From: Streptomyces cellostaticus
GTDB taxonomy: Bacteria > Actinomycetota > Actinomycetes > Streptomycetales > Streptomycetaceae
NCBI RefSeq assembly: GCF_001513965.1
Contig: NZ_KQ948017.1
Coordinates: 246,779 to 310,778 of the forward strand
DNA: 64,000 nt
Direction of reading: 5' to 3'
How positions within the stretch are numbered: position 1 is the first letter of the stretch; each line of letters begins with the position of its first letter. Shown here one piece after another: positions 8,017 through 15,052 of the stretch. A program made the position numbers and the translations under genes. The notes under the pieces were generated by a model. That model had not been told where the DNA came from and made no database searches. It was given only the letters and a program-made list of their open reading frames with translations.

Positions 8017-9332
8017 GAGACGGCCTCCTTCGCGAACATGATCTGCTTGACGGCATGCAGCCAGAGCCGCTCCAGCTCGCCCTTCTGCAGGTGCTGGAGT
8101 TCCATGGCCCGGACAAAGGGAAATTTCGAGGTCTGCTCCAGGTCCTCGAACCAGCGGTCGTCGACCACGCGCACCCCGAACTCTTCGGGCGAATCGTAGA
8201 GAGGGGTCATGGGGAACGGCACCACCATGGAGACGTCCGCGAAATGGGGCCGCGCCGCCTGGTGGAAGGTGATGGTGTCCTCGACCGTCGCGTCGGTCTC
8301 TCCCGGACCCCCGATGAGATAGTCGACGTATACGGTGAGTCCCGCGTCCTTGCTCCACCGGATGGCGTCCAGTCCCTGCTGAACGGTCGTCACCTTGCGG
8401 TAGTTCCGAAGGATCTCCGCGGATCCGGATTCGATGCCGTAGTTGATCCGGTAGCATCCCGCCGCCTTGAGCTTTTCCAGCACGGGCGGATCGACAAGCT
8501 CGGGATAGCTGCGGCAGATCCACTGGACCGGCAGCTGTCGTTCGATGATGAGGTCGCAGACCTCATGTGCCCAGCTCTTCTTGATCGTGAAGTTGACCTC
8601 GATGAGGTCGAAGCGGTTGATGCCGTAGTCCTGGACAAGGGTCTCCATCTCGTCGACCAGGGCAGCGGGCCGCTTGTAGCGCACCCTGCGGGTCTGCACC
8701 TGGGGCAGCGCACAGAACGTGCACTTCATCGGGCAGCCGCGGTGGCCCTCCAGCGAGAAGAAGTTGGCCAGCCGGTACAGGTGCATCGGCAGGACCTCGA
8801 ACGCAGGCGGTGAGAACTCCATGGGACCGTTGCGGACTTCGCGCCGTCCGTTGTGCACGACCCTCCCGTCCCGGTCCCGCCACACCAGGCCGGCAATGCC
8901 GACCGGGGCACTGCCCGCGTCGAGCGCCCGGACGTACTCGAGCAGGGCGTGTTCGCCCTCGCCGTGCACCATGGCGTCGATGTACGGATGGTCGCGCAGG
9001 CCCTGTTCGGCGACGAGCCCCATGTGCGGGCCCCCGAAGACGACCGCCACACCGGGCAGCTCCGCCTTGATCGCGGCCGCGATCGCGAGACCGAGCGGGT
9101 AGTTGATGAACTGGCAGCGCAAACCCACCACATCCGCTCGATAGTCGGTGACGCGGCGGACCACGTCCTCGTCCGACAGCCGCTCGGCGGCGCAGTCCAG
9201 CACGATCACCTCGTGCCCCGCGTGCACCAACGGGGCGGCCACGCAGGCGAGGCCCAGCGGCGGATAGTGGGCCCGGAAGTTCTCCCGGCCGCCGTACTCC
9301 GGAACGCCGGGGTGGATCAGCATGACGCGCAC
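8013..9332 (-). CDS. B12-binding-domain radical SAM enzyme (first copy, next to precursor)
   Basis: 439 residues. A cobalamin-binding N-terminal domain ('RVMLIHPGVPEYGG', 'YPPLGLACVAAPLVHAGHEV', 'VVFGGPHMGLVAEQG') precedes a radical SAM core with 'GCPMKCTFC' and 'YGIESGSAEILRNY'. I place the start at the GTG at 9332, with AGGAGGGG nine nucleotides upstream; a longer frame to 9392 lacks such a site and would run through an inverted-repeat arm. It is the first gene after the precursor peptide, 122 nt away, which suggests it or its SPASM neighbour acts early. Expected chemistry is methylation or another radical carbon transformation of the core. Confidence 0.88.
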   Translation of the reverse strand: MRVMLIHPGVPEYGGRENFRAHYPPLGLACVAAPLVHAGHEVIVLDCAAERLSDEDVVRRVTDYRADVVGLRCQFINYPLGLAIAAAIKAELPGVAVVFGGPHMGLVAEQGLRDHPYIDAMVHGEGEHALLEYVRALDAGSAPVGIAGLVWRDRDGRVVHNGRREVRNGPMEFSPPAFEVLPMHLYRLANFFSLEGHRGCPMKCTFCALPQVQTRRVRYKRPAALVDEMETLVQDYGINRFDLIEVNFTIKKSWAHEVCDLIIERQLPVQWICRSYPELVDPPVLEKLKAAGCYRINYGIESGSAEILRNYRKVTTVQQGLDAIRWSKDAGLTVYVDYLIGGPGETDATVEDTITFHQAARPHFADVSMVVPFPMTPLYDSPEEFGVRVVDDRWFEDLEQTSKFPFVRAMELQHLQKGELERLWLHAVKQIMFAKEAVS

Positions 9333-9373
9333 GTAACTCTGCCCCTCCTGCTTCTCGTGCAAGACCGGTGGAA

Positions 9374-9627
9374 CCTGCCCCCCGAAGGGCAAGTGGCTAG
9401 CTACTCAGTGGGATGCCATCGGGATCGAGGTGCGTGATGTGCGGTGTGCGGGGCTCAGGCAGCCCAGGACATGCACAGGTCCAGATCCTCCATGTCGTCG
9501 ATCTCGGGCTCGCTGTACGCCAGCAGCTCGTCTTCGGAGGTCTCGAGCGTCTCGATGTGCTCCATACGGGTCACCTCCTTCCATAAGGGCCTCGATGTCA
9601 TCCCGGAGTCGCCCTTCGGGGGGCAGG
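9374..9627. repeat. 17-bp inverted repeat bracketing the precursor gene
   Basis: The sequence at 9611-9627 (GCCCTTCGGGGGGCAGG) recurs as its exact reverse complement at 9374-9390. The arms are 220 bp apart and the precursor gene lies between them. Each arm can also form a small C(TTCG)G tetraloop hairpin, so they may be attenuators or processing signals. Confidence 0.6.
9455..9565 (-). CDS. RiPP precursor peptide candidate (36 aa, acidic leader, Cys/Trp tail)
   Basis: An ATG at 9565 follows a perfect GGAGGTGA ribosome site and opens a 36-codon frame ending at the TGA at 9455. The peptide holds 13 Glu/Asp and only one weakly basic residue (His3). It ends 'DMEDLDLCMSWAA', so its only Cys and Trp lie in the last six residues. 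An acidic leader with a short C-terminal core, placed between modification genes and beside a PqqD-like gene, is typical of RiPP precursors. The core is probably within the last 6-8 residues. Tyr17 in the leader is the only other aromatic side chain. It is too short for ordinary gene calling and likely unannotated. Confidence 0.82.
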   Translation of the reverse strand: MEHIETLETSEDELLAYSEPEIDDMEDLDLCMSWAA

Positions 9628-9630
9628 GGT

Positions 9631-11154
9631 TCAGGTGCGCTGGGGCGGCATGGCCCCCGCGGGAGTGAAAAGCCAGCTCGCGAGGTCGCAGACGCGAGCC
9701 CAGTCGATGCGGCCTTCAACCGCCGGGCGGGTGGTGAGCACGGCTCCCGGCACGAAGACCGGGTCGAGATCACTGTGGTGACCGCTGACGCGCAGGAGTG
9801 ACCGGACGAGCACCGCGTCCGGCCCGGCAGGCCGGTCCGTGTCACGCCGGGCGCGATGCCCCGGCGTGAACCGGACGACCGCGTCGGGCTCGTCGGGCGG
9901 GCGCCGCGCGGGGTCCCCCGGCCGGGTCGTGATGCGGCTGACCACCAGCCCGGAGCCGTCGATCTCGGCGAGGTCACCGAGCCTTGCGGCGATGGTTTCC
10001 AGCACGGCCTGCGCCGCGGACTGCGGTACGACGCCGTCGGGATCCCGGCCCGCCAGACGCAGCCGCAGACTGCGGCCGTCCGGACTGTGGGCCTGGCCGT
10101 CGAGTCCCCGGCTGCGGAGCCAGACGTTGAGATCCACGGTTGCGCGCAGCGACTGGCTTCCGTGCGGCGAGGCGATCAGCAGCTCGGGACAGGTTGCCGA
10201 CAGCGCACCGACGAGTTCGTCCAGCTTCCGGTACGCGTCGAGAACCGCCAGGGCGGGACGGCGTCTGCTGTCGAACCAGTGGCTGGTGAAGTCCAGTTGG
10301 TGCCAGAGGTGATGCTGCACCGCGTCCAGGTAGGGAACGCCGGCGACCAGCACGGCGGTCCGCTCGGCGGCGGCCGAGATGATCTGCTCGTTGGCCTGCG
10401 CGGCACAGTCGTCGAACAGCGCCGCCACGAGCCCGTCGTCCAGGACGCCGTCGCTGTGCGCTGCCAGTGTGCCGGGCAGCCCGGACAGCGGAACGGGTCC
10501 GTGCGGGGCGGCCGTGCCGGTCTGCGGAGGAGTCGCGTAGATCACGGCGGGAGAGGTGTCCAGCACCACCAGCCGGGTCACCTCGGTGCCGCCCGCCCCG
10601 GGGACCGCGATCCATGGACTCCACTGGCGGGCCGGCAGGGCCGTCGCGTGGTCTGCCACGCGCAGCCGCATCCGGCCCTCGCGGTCGGGTGCGAAGGCCT
10701 GCACGCGGATCCCGGGGTACGGCTCGGCGACGCCGTCGCGCAGCCGTACCGCGTGGCCCTGCCCGGTGACCGGCTGTCCCGGGAGCGCCGCTCCTTCCGC
10801 GAGCACGACGCTGTAGGGGCCCATCGGCGTGCAGTCGTGCGGCACCGGGGGCGACATCACGCTGCGCACGCCCGGCACCTCTTCGTGCTCCGGCACGAAG
10901 ACGGTCAGTACGTCCCGCGGCTCCTCGGCGAGACGGGCGAGCAGGGACGGCCCCGTGCCCGGACCGCCACCGAGGATGGGGCGCCACGCCGTGGAGGGAT
11001 CGGTCGGCTCGTCCGCGGACGCCGGGCGCAGGCTGCCTCGCTCCATGATGCCGGCGAGGTGCGGCAGGTGGCCGGCTCGTATCCAGCCGCGCAGCAGATG
11101 GTGGTCGAGACCGGGGGCGATGACGACAGCTGCCCGCGGGCTGTCGGGGTTCAT
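9631..11154 (-). CDS. AlkP-superfamily (phosphodiesterase-like) protein of RiPP operon
   Basis: 507 residues resembling type I phosphodiesterase/nucleotide pyrophosphatases. 'GLDHHLLRGWIRAGHLPHL' matches the N-terminal metal-site region, 'PTDPSTAWRPILGG' the nucleophile Ser/Thr region, and 'YLDAVQHHLWHQLD' the central Asp/His ligands. The usual 'SDHG' is replaced by 'SPHGSQS', so one metal ligand appears lost and activity may be altered. No signal peptide, so it should be cytosolic, unlike most exported relatives. It overlaps the toroid gene by ATGA and ends 65 nt before the precursor start. A dephosphorylating partner for the kinase-fold protein, or a carrier/lyase role, is possible. Confidence 0.68.
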   Translation of the reverse strand: MNPDSPRAAVVIAPGLDHHLLRGWIRAGHLPHLAGIMERGSLRPASADEPTDPSTAWRPILGGGPGTGPSLLARLAEEPRDVLTVFVPEHEEVPGVRSVMSPPVPHDCTPMGPYSVVLAEGAALPGQPVTGQGHAVRLRDGVAEPYPGIRVQAFAPDREGRMRLRVADHATALPARQWSPWIAVPGAGGTEVTRLVVLDTSPAVIYATPPQTGTAAPHGPVPLSGLPGTLAAHSDGVLDDGLVAALFDDCAAQANEQIISAAAERTAVLVAGVPYLDAVQHHLWHQLDFTSHWFDSRRRPALAVLDAYRKLDELVGALSATCPELLIASPHGSQSLRATVDLNVWLRSRGLDGQAHSPDGRSLRLRLAGRDPDGVVPQSAAQAVLETIAARLGDLAEIDGSGLVVSRITTRPGDPARRPPDEPDAVVRFTPGHRARRDTDRPAGPDAVLVRSLLRVSGHHSDLDPVFVPGAVLTTRPAVEGRIDWARVCDLASWLFTPAGAMPPQRT

Positions 11155-12089
11155 CCGCTCCTCCTCGTGTCGTCGGTGGATACGGCGGCGGCAGGACCGG
11201 CAGCCTGTGCGTAGCGATGCAGGGTGCGTGCCGTGTAGGCCGTGAGCGTCCAGTCGCCCCGCTCACCGGGGCAGTGCGTGAAGCTTCCGTCGTCGGTGCG
11301 CCAGGTCAGGAGGGCGCGCACGCCGCGCTCGGTCTCCGCCCGCCCGGCACATCCGAACTGCACCAGCGCGCTCACCACGGCCTGAGTGGGGTCTGCGGCC
11401 CCTTCCCAGCTCCCGTCCTCCTGCTGTCGCCCCAGCAGGTACTCGACCGCCTCGGCCGCAGCCGGGAACGGACGGCCGAGGAGACGGAACAACTCGGCGA
11501 CCACGGCCGTACTGAACAGGTCGAATCCCGCGACCCGCAGAGCCAGGTCGGGGTCGGGGCTGCTCGCCAGCCTGCCGTACTGGCCGACGGCGCGCTCCAG
11601 GAACGTCATCGCACGCCTCGTCAACGGTGCCGCAGCCGGCACGCCCCACAGCGACTGCGTCACCGCCGCGGTGATCCACAGGTGGGCTCCCGGCGCCCGG
11701 TACCAGCCGCGCCCCCACGGCACGGCCTCGCTCTCGAGCCAGCTGCCGTCGGGCAGCTGGCGCTTCTTCAGCCAGAGCAGGGCGGGCAGCAGCCGTTGCT
11801 CGTCGCCGGCGAGATGCAGCCTGCGCGCGGCGTCGGCCGTCCACAATACCGACGGCTCCCCTCCCCCGTACTTGCTCTCGTATCCGCCGTCGGACAGGTG
11901 CGCGTCACGGACGAGCTCGAGTTTCCTGCGGCGGAGCCAGGACGGTTCCGTCGCCATCCCGGCCTCGGCGAGGAGGCACTGGGCGTCCACCGCGAACCGG
12001 TCGGGGTGTTGTGCCATGACCCAGGCGACCGCGTCGCGGGCGGCCTCCCGTGCGCATTCCACCGTGCTGCGGCCCTCCGTGCGCATCAT
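11151..12089 (-). CDS. Alpha/alpha-toroid (squalene-cyclase/prenyltransferase-like) protein
   Basis: 312 residues made of helical repeats. QW-like motifs are seen in 'KKRQLPDGSWLES' and 'LLGRQQEDGSWEG', with a weaker copy at 'LTWRTDDGSFTHC'. These are structural marks of terpene cyclase/prenyltransferase toroids. The DxDD acid motif of class II cyclases is not found, and at about half the size of squalene-hopene cyclase it may be a single toroid that binds peptide or a small ligand. It overlaps both neighbours by ATGA. I do not claim prenylation: no dedicated prenyl-donor gene is in the operon, though a cis-prenyltransferase lies 20 kb away. Confidence 0.65.
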   Translation of the reverse strand: MMRTEGRSTVECAREAARDAVAWVMAQHPDRFAVDAQCLLAEAGMATEPSWLRRRKLELVRDAHLSDGGYESKYGGGEPSVLWTADAARRLHLAGDEQRLLPALLWLKKRQLPDGSWLESEAVPWGRGWYRAPGAHLWITAAVTQSLWGVPAAAPLTRRAMTFLERAVGQYGRLASSPDPDLALRVAGFDLFSTAVVAELFRLLGRPFPAAAEAVEYLLGRQQEDGSWEGAADPTQAVVSALVQFGCAGRAETERGVRALLTWRTDDGSFTHCPGERGDWTLTAYTARTLHRYAQAAGPAAAVSTDDTRRSG

Positions 12090-12361
12090 GCGTCGACGAC
12101 CACCAGATCCCGGGATTCCATGTCGTCGAGCAACCGCCGCAGGTCGGCCTCCAGCGTGCTCCGGTCGACGCCCTTGACCCGCTTGAACACGGCGTCGGTC
12201 AGGCCGTCCAGTTCGTGGGTTTCGCCGAGCACCTCCCAGACCAGGCCGGCGATACGATTCAGCTTGTTGAACTTCGCTGTGATCGGATTGAACAGGAAGT
12301 ACTCACCGTCGGGCTCCACTCGGTCGATGATCTGGTCGTTGCGTCGGTACCTGGCTGTCAC
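12086..12361 (-). CDS. PqqD-like RiPP recognition element protein
   Basis: 91 residues. The winged-helix PqqD pattern is visible: strands in 'QIIDRVEPDGEYFLFNP', helix 'FNKLNRIAGLVWEVL', and C-terminal helices ending 'LLDDMESRDLVVVDA'. In PQQ, mycofactocin and many other pathways this domain binds the leader and presents it to radical SAM enzymes. The GTG at 12361 overlaps the TldE stop (GTGA) and the TGA overlaps the toroid ATG. It is the strongest single sign that this operon makes a peptide product; its expected ligand is the acidic leader encoded at 9455-9565. Confidence 0.87.
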   Translation of the reverse strand: MTARYRRNDQIIDRVEPDGEYFLFNPITAKFNKLNRIAGLVWEVLGETHELDGLTDAVFKRVKGVDRSTLEADLRRLLDDMESRDLVVVDA

Positions 12362-13674
12362 GAGCGTTCTCCCTCGTGGTCGGATGCGGAATGACGGTTC
12401 GGTGCGACGAGGCGTGCTCCGTCCAGCAGCAGGTCCGGGGCGCCGATCGCGCCGTGGCGGTACAGGGAGCACCCCACATGTGTCACTGAACCGAGCAGGC
12501 CGGCGGGCGTGGTGGTGACCGGCAGACGTACGGGCGGGCCGGCTGCCGCACCGCTGCGCAGCGGGACGGCCAGGAACTCGGCGCCGATCCGGCCGTCGCC
12601 GGCGGAGAGCCCGCGTACGCCCTGGACCAGATAGCCGCCCTCGGCGCCGGCGGTCAGTGCCTTCGGCGGATCGACGCCCGGACGCAGGGTCAGGACGGAC
12701 ACGCCCACGGCCGGCCACTGTGTGTAGGCGCTGCGCTGGACGTTGCCCGCAGCCGACGGGTCGCCGGTGCGTCGGCTCGTCTGGTAGTCGCCGAGCCCTC
12801 GGGCCGGGCGTCCCTGGTCGACGAGCGTCTTGGATGTGGTCACGACGCCCTCGCCGTCGAACGGGGCGGCTCCCACCACGTCCGCGGCCAGCGGGTCGTC
12901 GTCCAGGGTGACCGCGGGGGACAGACCGTGCGCCGACTCCGGTGCGTCGCCCGACGCGAACAGACCCGTGCAGTGAGCCAGGAGGCGTGCGGCGACCGGT
13001 GCGGTGACGAGCAGGGGCTCCCCGCGCAGGCGTCGGCCGGCGGCCGCCAGGCGCACCCTGCCGTCCGTCGTCACCCGGCCGGCGAGTTCGGTGACCGGCA
13101 GGTCGCCGAGGTCCCGGCCCCACCAGGACGCCTGTCCGAGGCCCTGTCCACGAGGGCCGGGCACCAGAGCGGTGGCACCGATGCGGACATACGCTTCTTC
13201 GAACCAGCGGGCGAGGCCTGTTCCGTTGCAGACGGCGGTCCTGCGCCGCCCGAGCTCGGCTGTGAGGGTCACCGGAGTGCACGAACCGCTTCGGGTGCCC
13301 CCGAGTTCCGTGCGCACCGCTTCGAGGACGCTCTTCAGATCCGCCTGGGAGGCCGCGGTGAGGCGTTGCCCTGCGGAGAAGGCAGTGGTGGCGCGGGAAT
13401 CGGCGGGCAGCACCGCGCCCTGGGACGGGACGGCGTCGGCGGCCGCGGCGGCCGCGGCGACAGCCCTGGCGAGGCCCCCGGGTCCGAGGTCGTGTGTGGC
13501 GGCGAAGCCGACGGCGCCACGGCGGAAGCACCGCACCGCGGCTCCCGCCGTGGTCGACACGGTGCTGTCCATGCCCCCGTCGGTCAGCCGGAGCCCGGTG
13601 GTCTCGTAGCACTCGGCGTAGATCTCGCTGTCCGTCGGGCAGCGGGCGAGCAACTCCTGGGGGCTGGGGATCAC
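12358..13674 (-). CDS. TldE/PmbA-type metalloprotease partner subunit
   Basis: 438 residues. It shares the TldD/PmbA fold ('SEIYAECYETTGLRL', 'DGGMDSTVSTTAG', 'PFDGEGVVTTSKTLV', 'RTGDPSAAGNVQRS') but lacks an HExxxH motif, as expected for TldE, which completes the active site formed with TldD. In E. coli TldD/TldE degrade the leader of microcin B17. The GTG at 13674 overlaps the TldD stop by four nucleotides; longer frames are rejected because they would lie inside tldD. It most likely forms a heterodimer with the neighbouring TldD for leader removal. Confidence 0.86.
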   Translation of the reverse strand: MIPSPQELLARCPTDSEIYAECYETTGLRLTDGGMDSTVSTTAGAAVRCFRRGAVGFAATHDLGPGGLARAVAAAAAAADAVPSQGAVLPADSRATTAFSAGQRLTAASQADLKSVLEAVRTELGGTRSGSCTPVTLTAELGRRRTAVCNGTGLARWFEEAYVRIGATALVPGPRGQGLGQASWWGRDLGDLPVTELAGRVTTDGRVRLAAAGRRLRGEPLLVTAPVAARLLAHCTGLFASGDAPESAHGLSPAVTLDDDPLAADVVGAAPFDGEGVVTTSKTLVDQGRPARGLGDYQTSRRTGDPSAAGNVQRSAYTQWPAVGVSVLTLRPGVDPPKALTAGAEGGYLVQGVRGLSAGDGRIGAEFLAVPLRSGAAAGPPVRLPVTTTPAGLLGSVTHVGCSLYRHGAIGAPDLLLDGARLVAPNRHSASDHEGERS

Positions 13675-15041
13675 GACGCGCCCCCCGGGACCACGGCGAG
13701 CGCCTTGATGCGCAGCGTGGGCTGACCGACACCCGCCGGCTCCCACCGCCCGGCCTTCCGGCAGTGCACCGCACCATGGCCCACGTCGTCACCGACGCGG
13801 TCGATGCCGCGCAGCGCGGAGAGGAGTTCGCCCATCACGCGGACTCCCGACAACGGACGGCCCGGCCTGCCGTTCTCGATGAGGAAGCCCTCCCGCACGG
13901 AGATCGAGAAAGCTCCTGTGCTGGGAGAGACCTCGGCGCCGCCGATGGAGCTCACATAGAGACCGCCGGCGGTGTCCGCGAGGATCTGTTCGGGCGGCTC
14001 GGTTCCCGCCAGGGCGTAGGTGTTGCTCATGCGGGGCACCGGGGAGTGGTGGTGTCCGGACCTGCGGGCGTGCCCGGTGCTGCGGTCACTGCTCCAGGAG
14101 GCGGTGTGCCGTGTGGTGAGACAGCCCGTCAGCCGTCCCTGCTCCAGCAGGGTCACGCGCGTGGCCGGGGTTCCCTCGTGGTCGTGCCGATAGGAGCCCC
14201 AGCCGCCGGGGAGCAGCGGATCGTCCACGACGGTCAGGCTCACGGGCCCGACTGTTTCGCCCAGTCTGCCGCGCAGCACCGAGCCCCGTTCGAGGACATC
14301 CGCCTCCAGGACGTGGCCGCACACCTCGTGCAGGAACACGCCACCGGCCGCGGGCGCGAAGACCACCGGCAGGAAGCCGGGCTGCCACTCCCCGCTGTCC
14401 AGGGCGTGCCGCAGGGCTTGGGCGGCGCGCTGCCCGGCGGCGGTGGGGTCCCAGAGGCCCGCGCCCGCTCCGGTCGTGGTTCGTGTCCTGATGGTGTGCT
14501 GGCCGGTCACCTTCCGCGCGTTCCCGGCTGCTCGGCATCGGACGGTGAGTTCGCTGCCGGACCAGTCGCCACTGGCCCGGCGGCCGTCCGAGTGGGCGAC
14601 GGCCCATACGCGATGATGGTGTGCCGCCTGGCTCCAGACCTCGCCGTCAGGGGAACGGGCTCCTTCCAGGGCGTCGGCGAAGGCGGCCCTGTTCACCGTC
14701 AACGCGTCCGCGGCGAGCCCGGGTCGGGGCAGCAGGCAGTCCGGAGAGCCCGGTGGTTCCACGGATCCGGACTGCTGCCCTACGAGTGCGTCGATGCTCC
14801 GTTCCGACAGGCCGTCGGTGCTGAACCGTCGGCGGAGGTCGTCGCGGTCCTCCACCAGGACACCCACACCACCGACCAGCCGCTCCTCGTGCCGCGTGAT
14901 CCGGTCGCCACGTGCCGCCGTCTCCAGGGAGAGCGCCTGGTCGACGAAGACCTCGATGGCGCGCGCCGCGGGGTGGGCGCGCCGCAGCCGGGCGAGTACC
15001 TCGTCGGCGAGTTCGGTGACGGCCGTCTCCAGCGGTGTCAT
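13671..15041 (-). CDS. tldD: TldD-type metalloprotease, catalytic subunit
   Basis: 456 residues. The zinc motif HExxxH is H238-E239-V-C-G-H243 in 'FLHEVCGHVLEAD', and the C-terminal family signature including the third-ligand Cys is seen as 'VHCRKAGRWEPAGVGQPTL'. The ATG at 15041 has GGAGG seven nucleotides upstream and lies 11 nt after the M16 stop. TldD/TldE pairs trim unfolded peptides and are recruited by several RiPP pathways. A housekeeping role is less likely, because the pair sits inside this coupled operon. Confidence 0.9.
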   Translation of the reverse strand: MTPLETAVTELADEVLARLRRAHPAARAIEVFVDQALSLETAARGDRITRHEERLVGGVGVLVEDRDDLRRRFSTDGLSERSIDALVGQQSGSVEPPGSPDCLLPRPGLAADALTVNRAAFADALEGARSPDGEVWSQAAHHHRVWAVAHSDGRRASGDWSGSELTVRCRAAGNARKVTGQHTIRTRTTTGAGAGLWDPTAAGQRAAQALRHALDSGEWQPGFLPVVFAPAAGGVFLHEVCGHVLEADVLERGSVLRGRLGETVGPVSLTVVDDPLLPGGWGSYRHDHEGTPATRVTLLEQGRLTGCLTTRHTASWSSDRSTGHARRSGHHHSPVPRMSNTYALAGTEPPEQILADTAGGLYVSSIGGAEVSPSTGAFSISVREGFLIENGRPGRPLSGVRVMGELLSALRGIDRVGDDVGHGAVHCRKAGRWEPAGVGQPTLRIKALAVVPGGAS

Positions 15042-15052
15042 CGGCCGGCCTC

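Noticed and set aside
9405..9977. 190-codon minus-strand frame over the precursor region.
   Set aside because: It overlaps the end of the AlkP gene out of frame and lacks a ribosome site; the 36-codon frame with a perfect ribosome site explains the region better.
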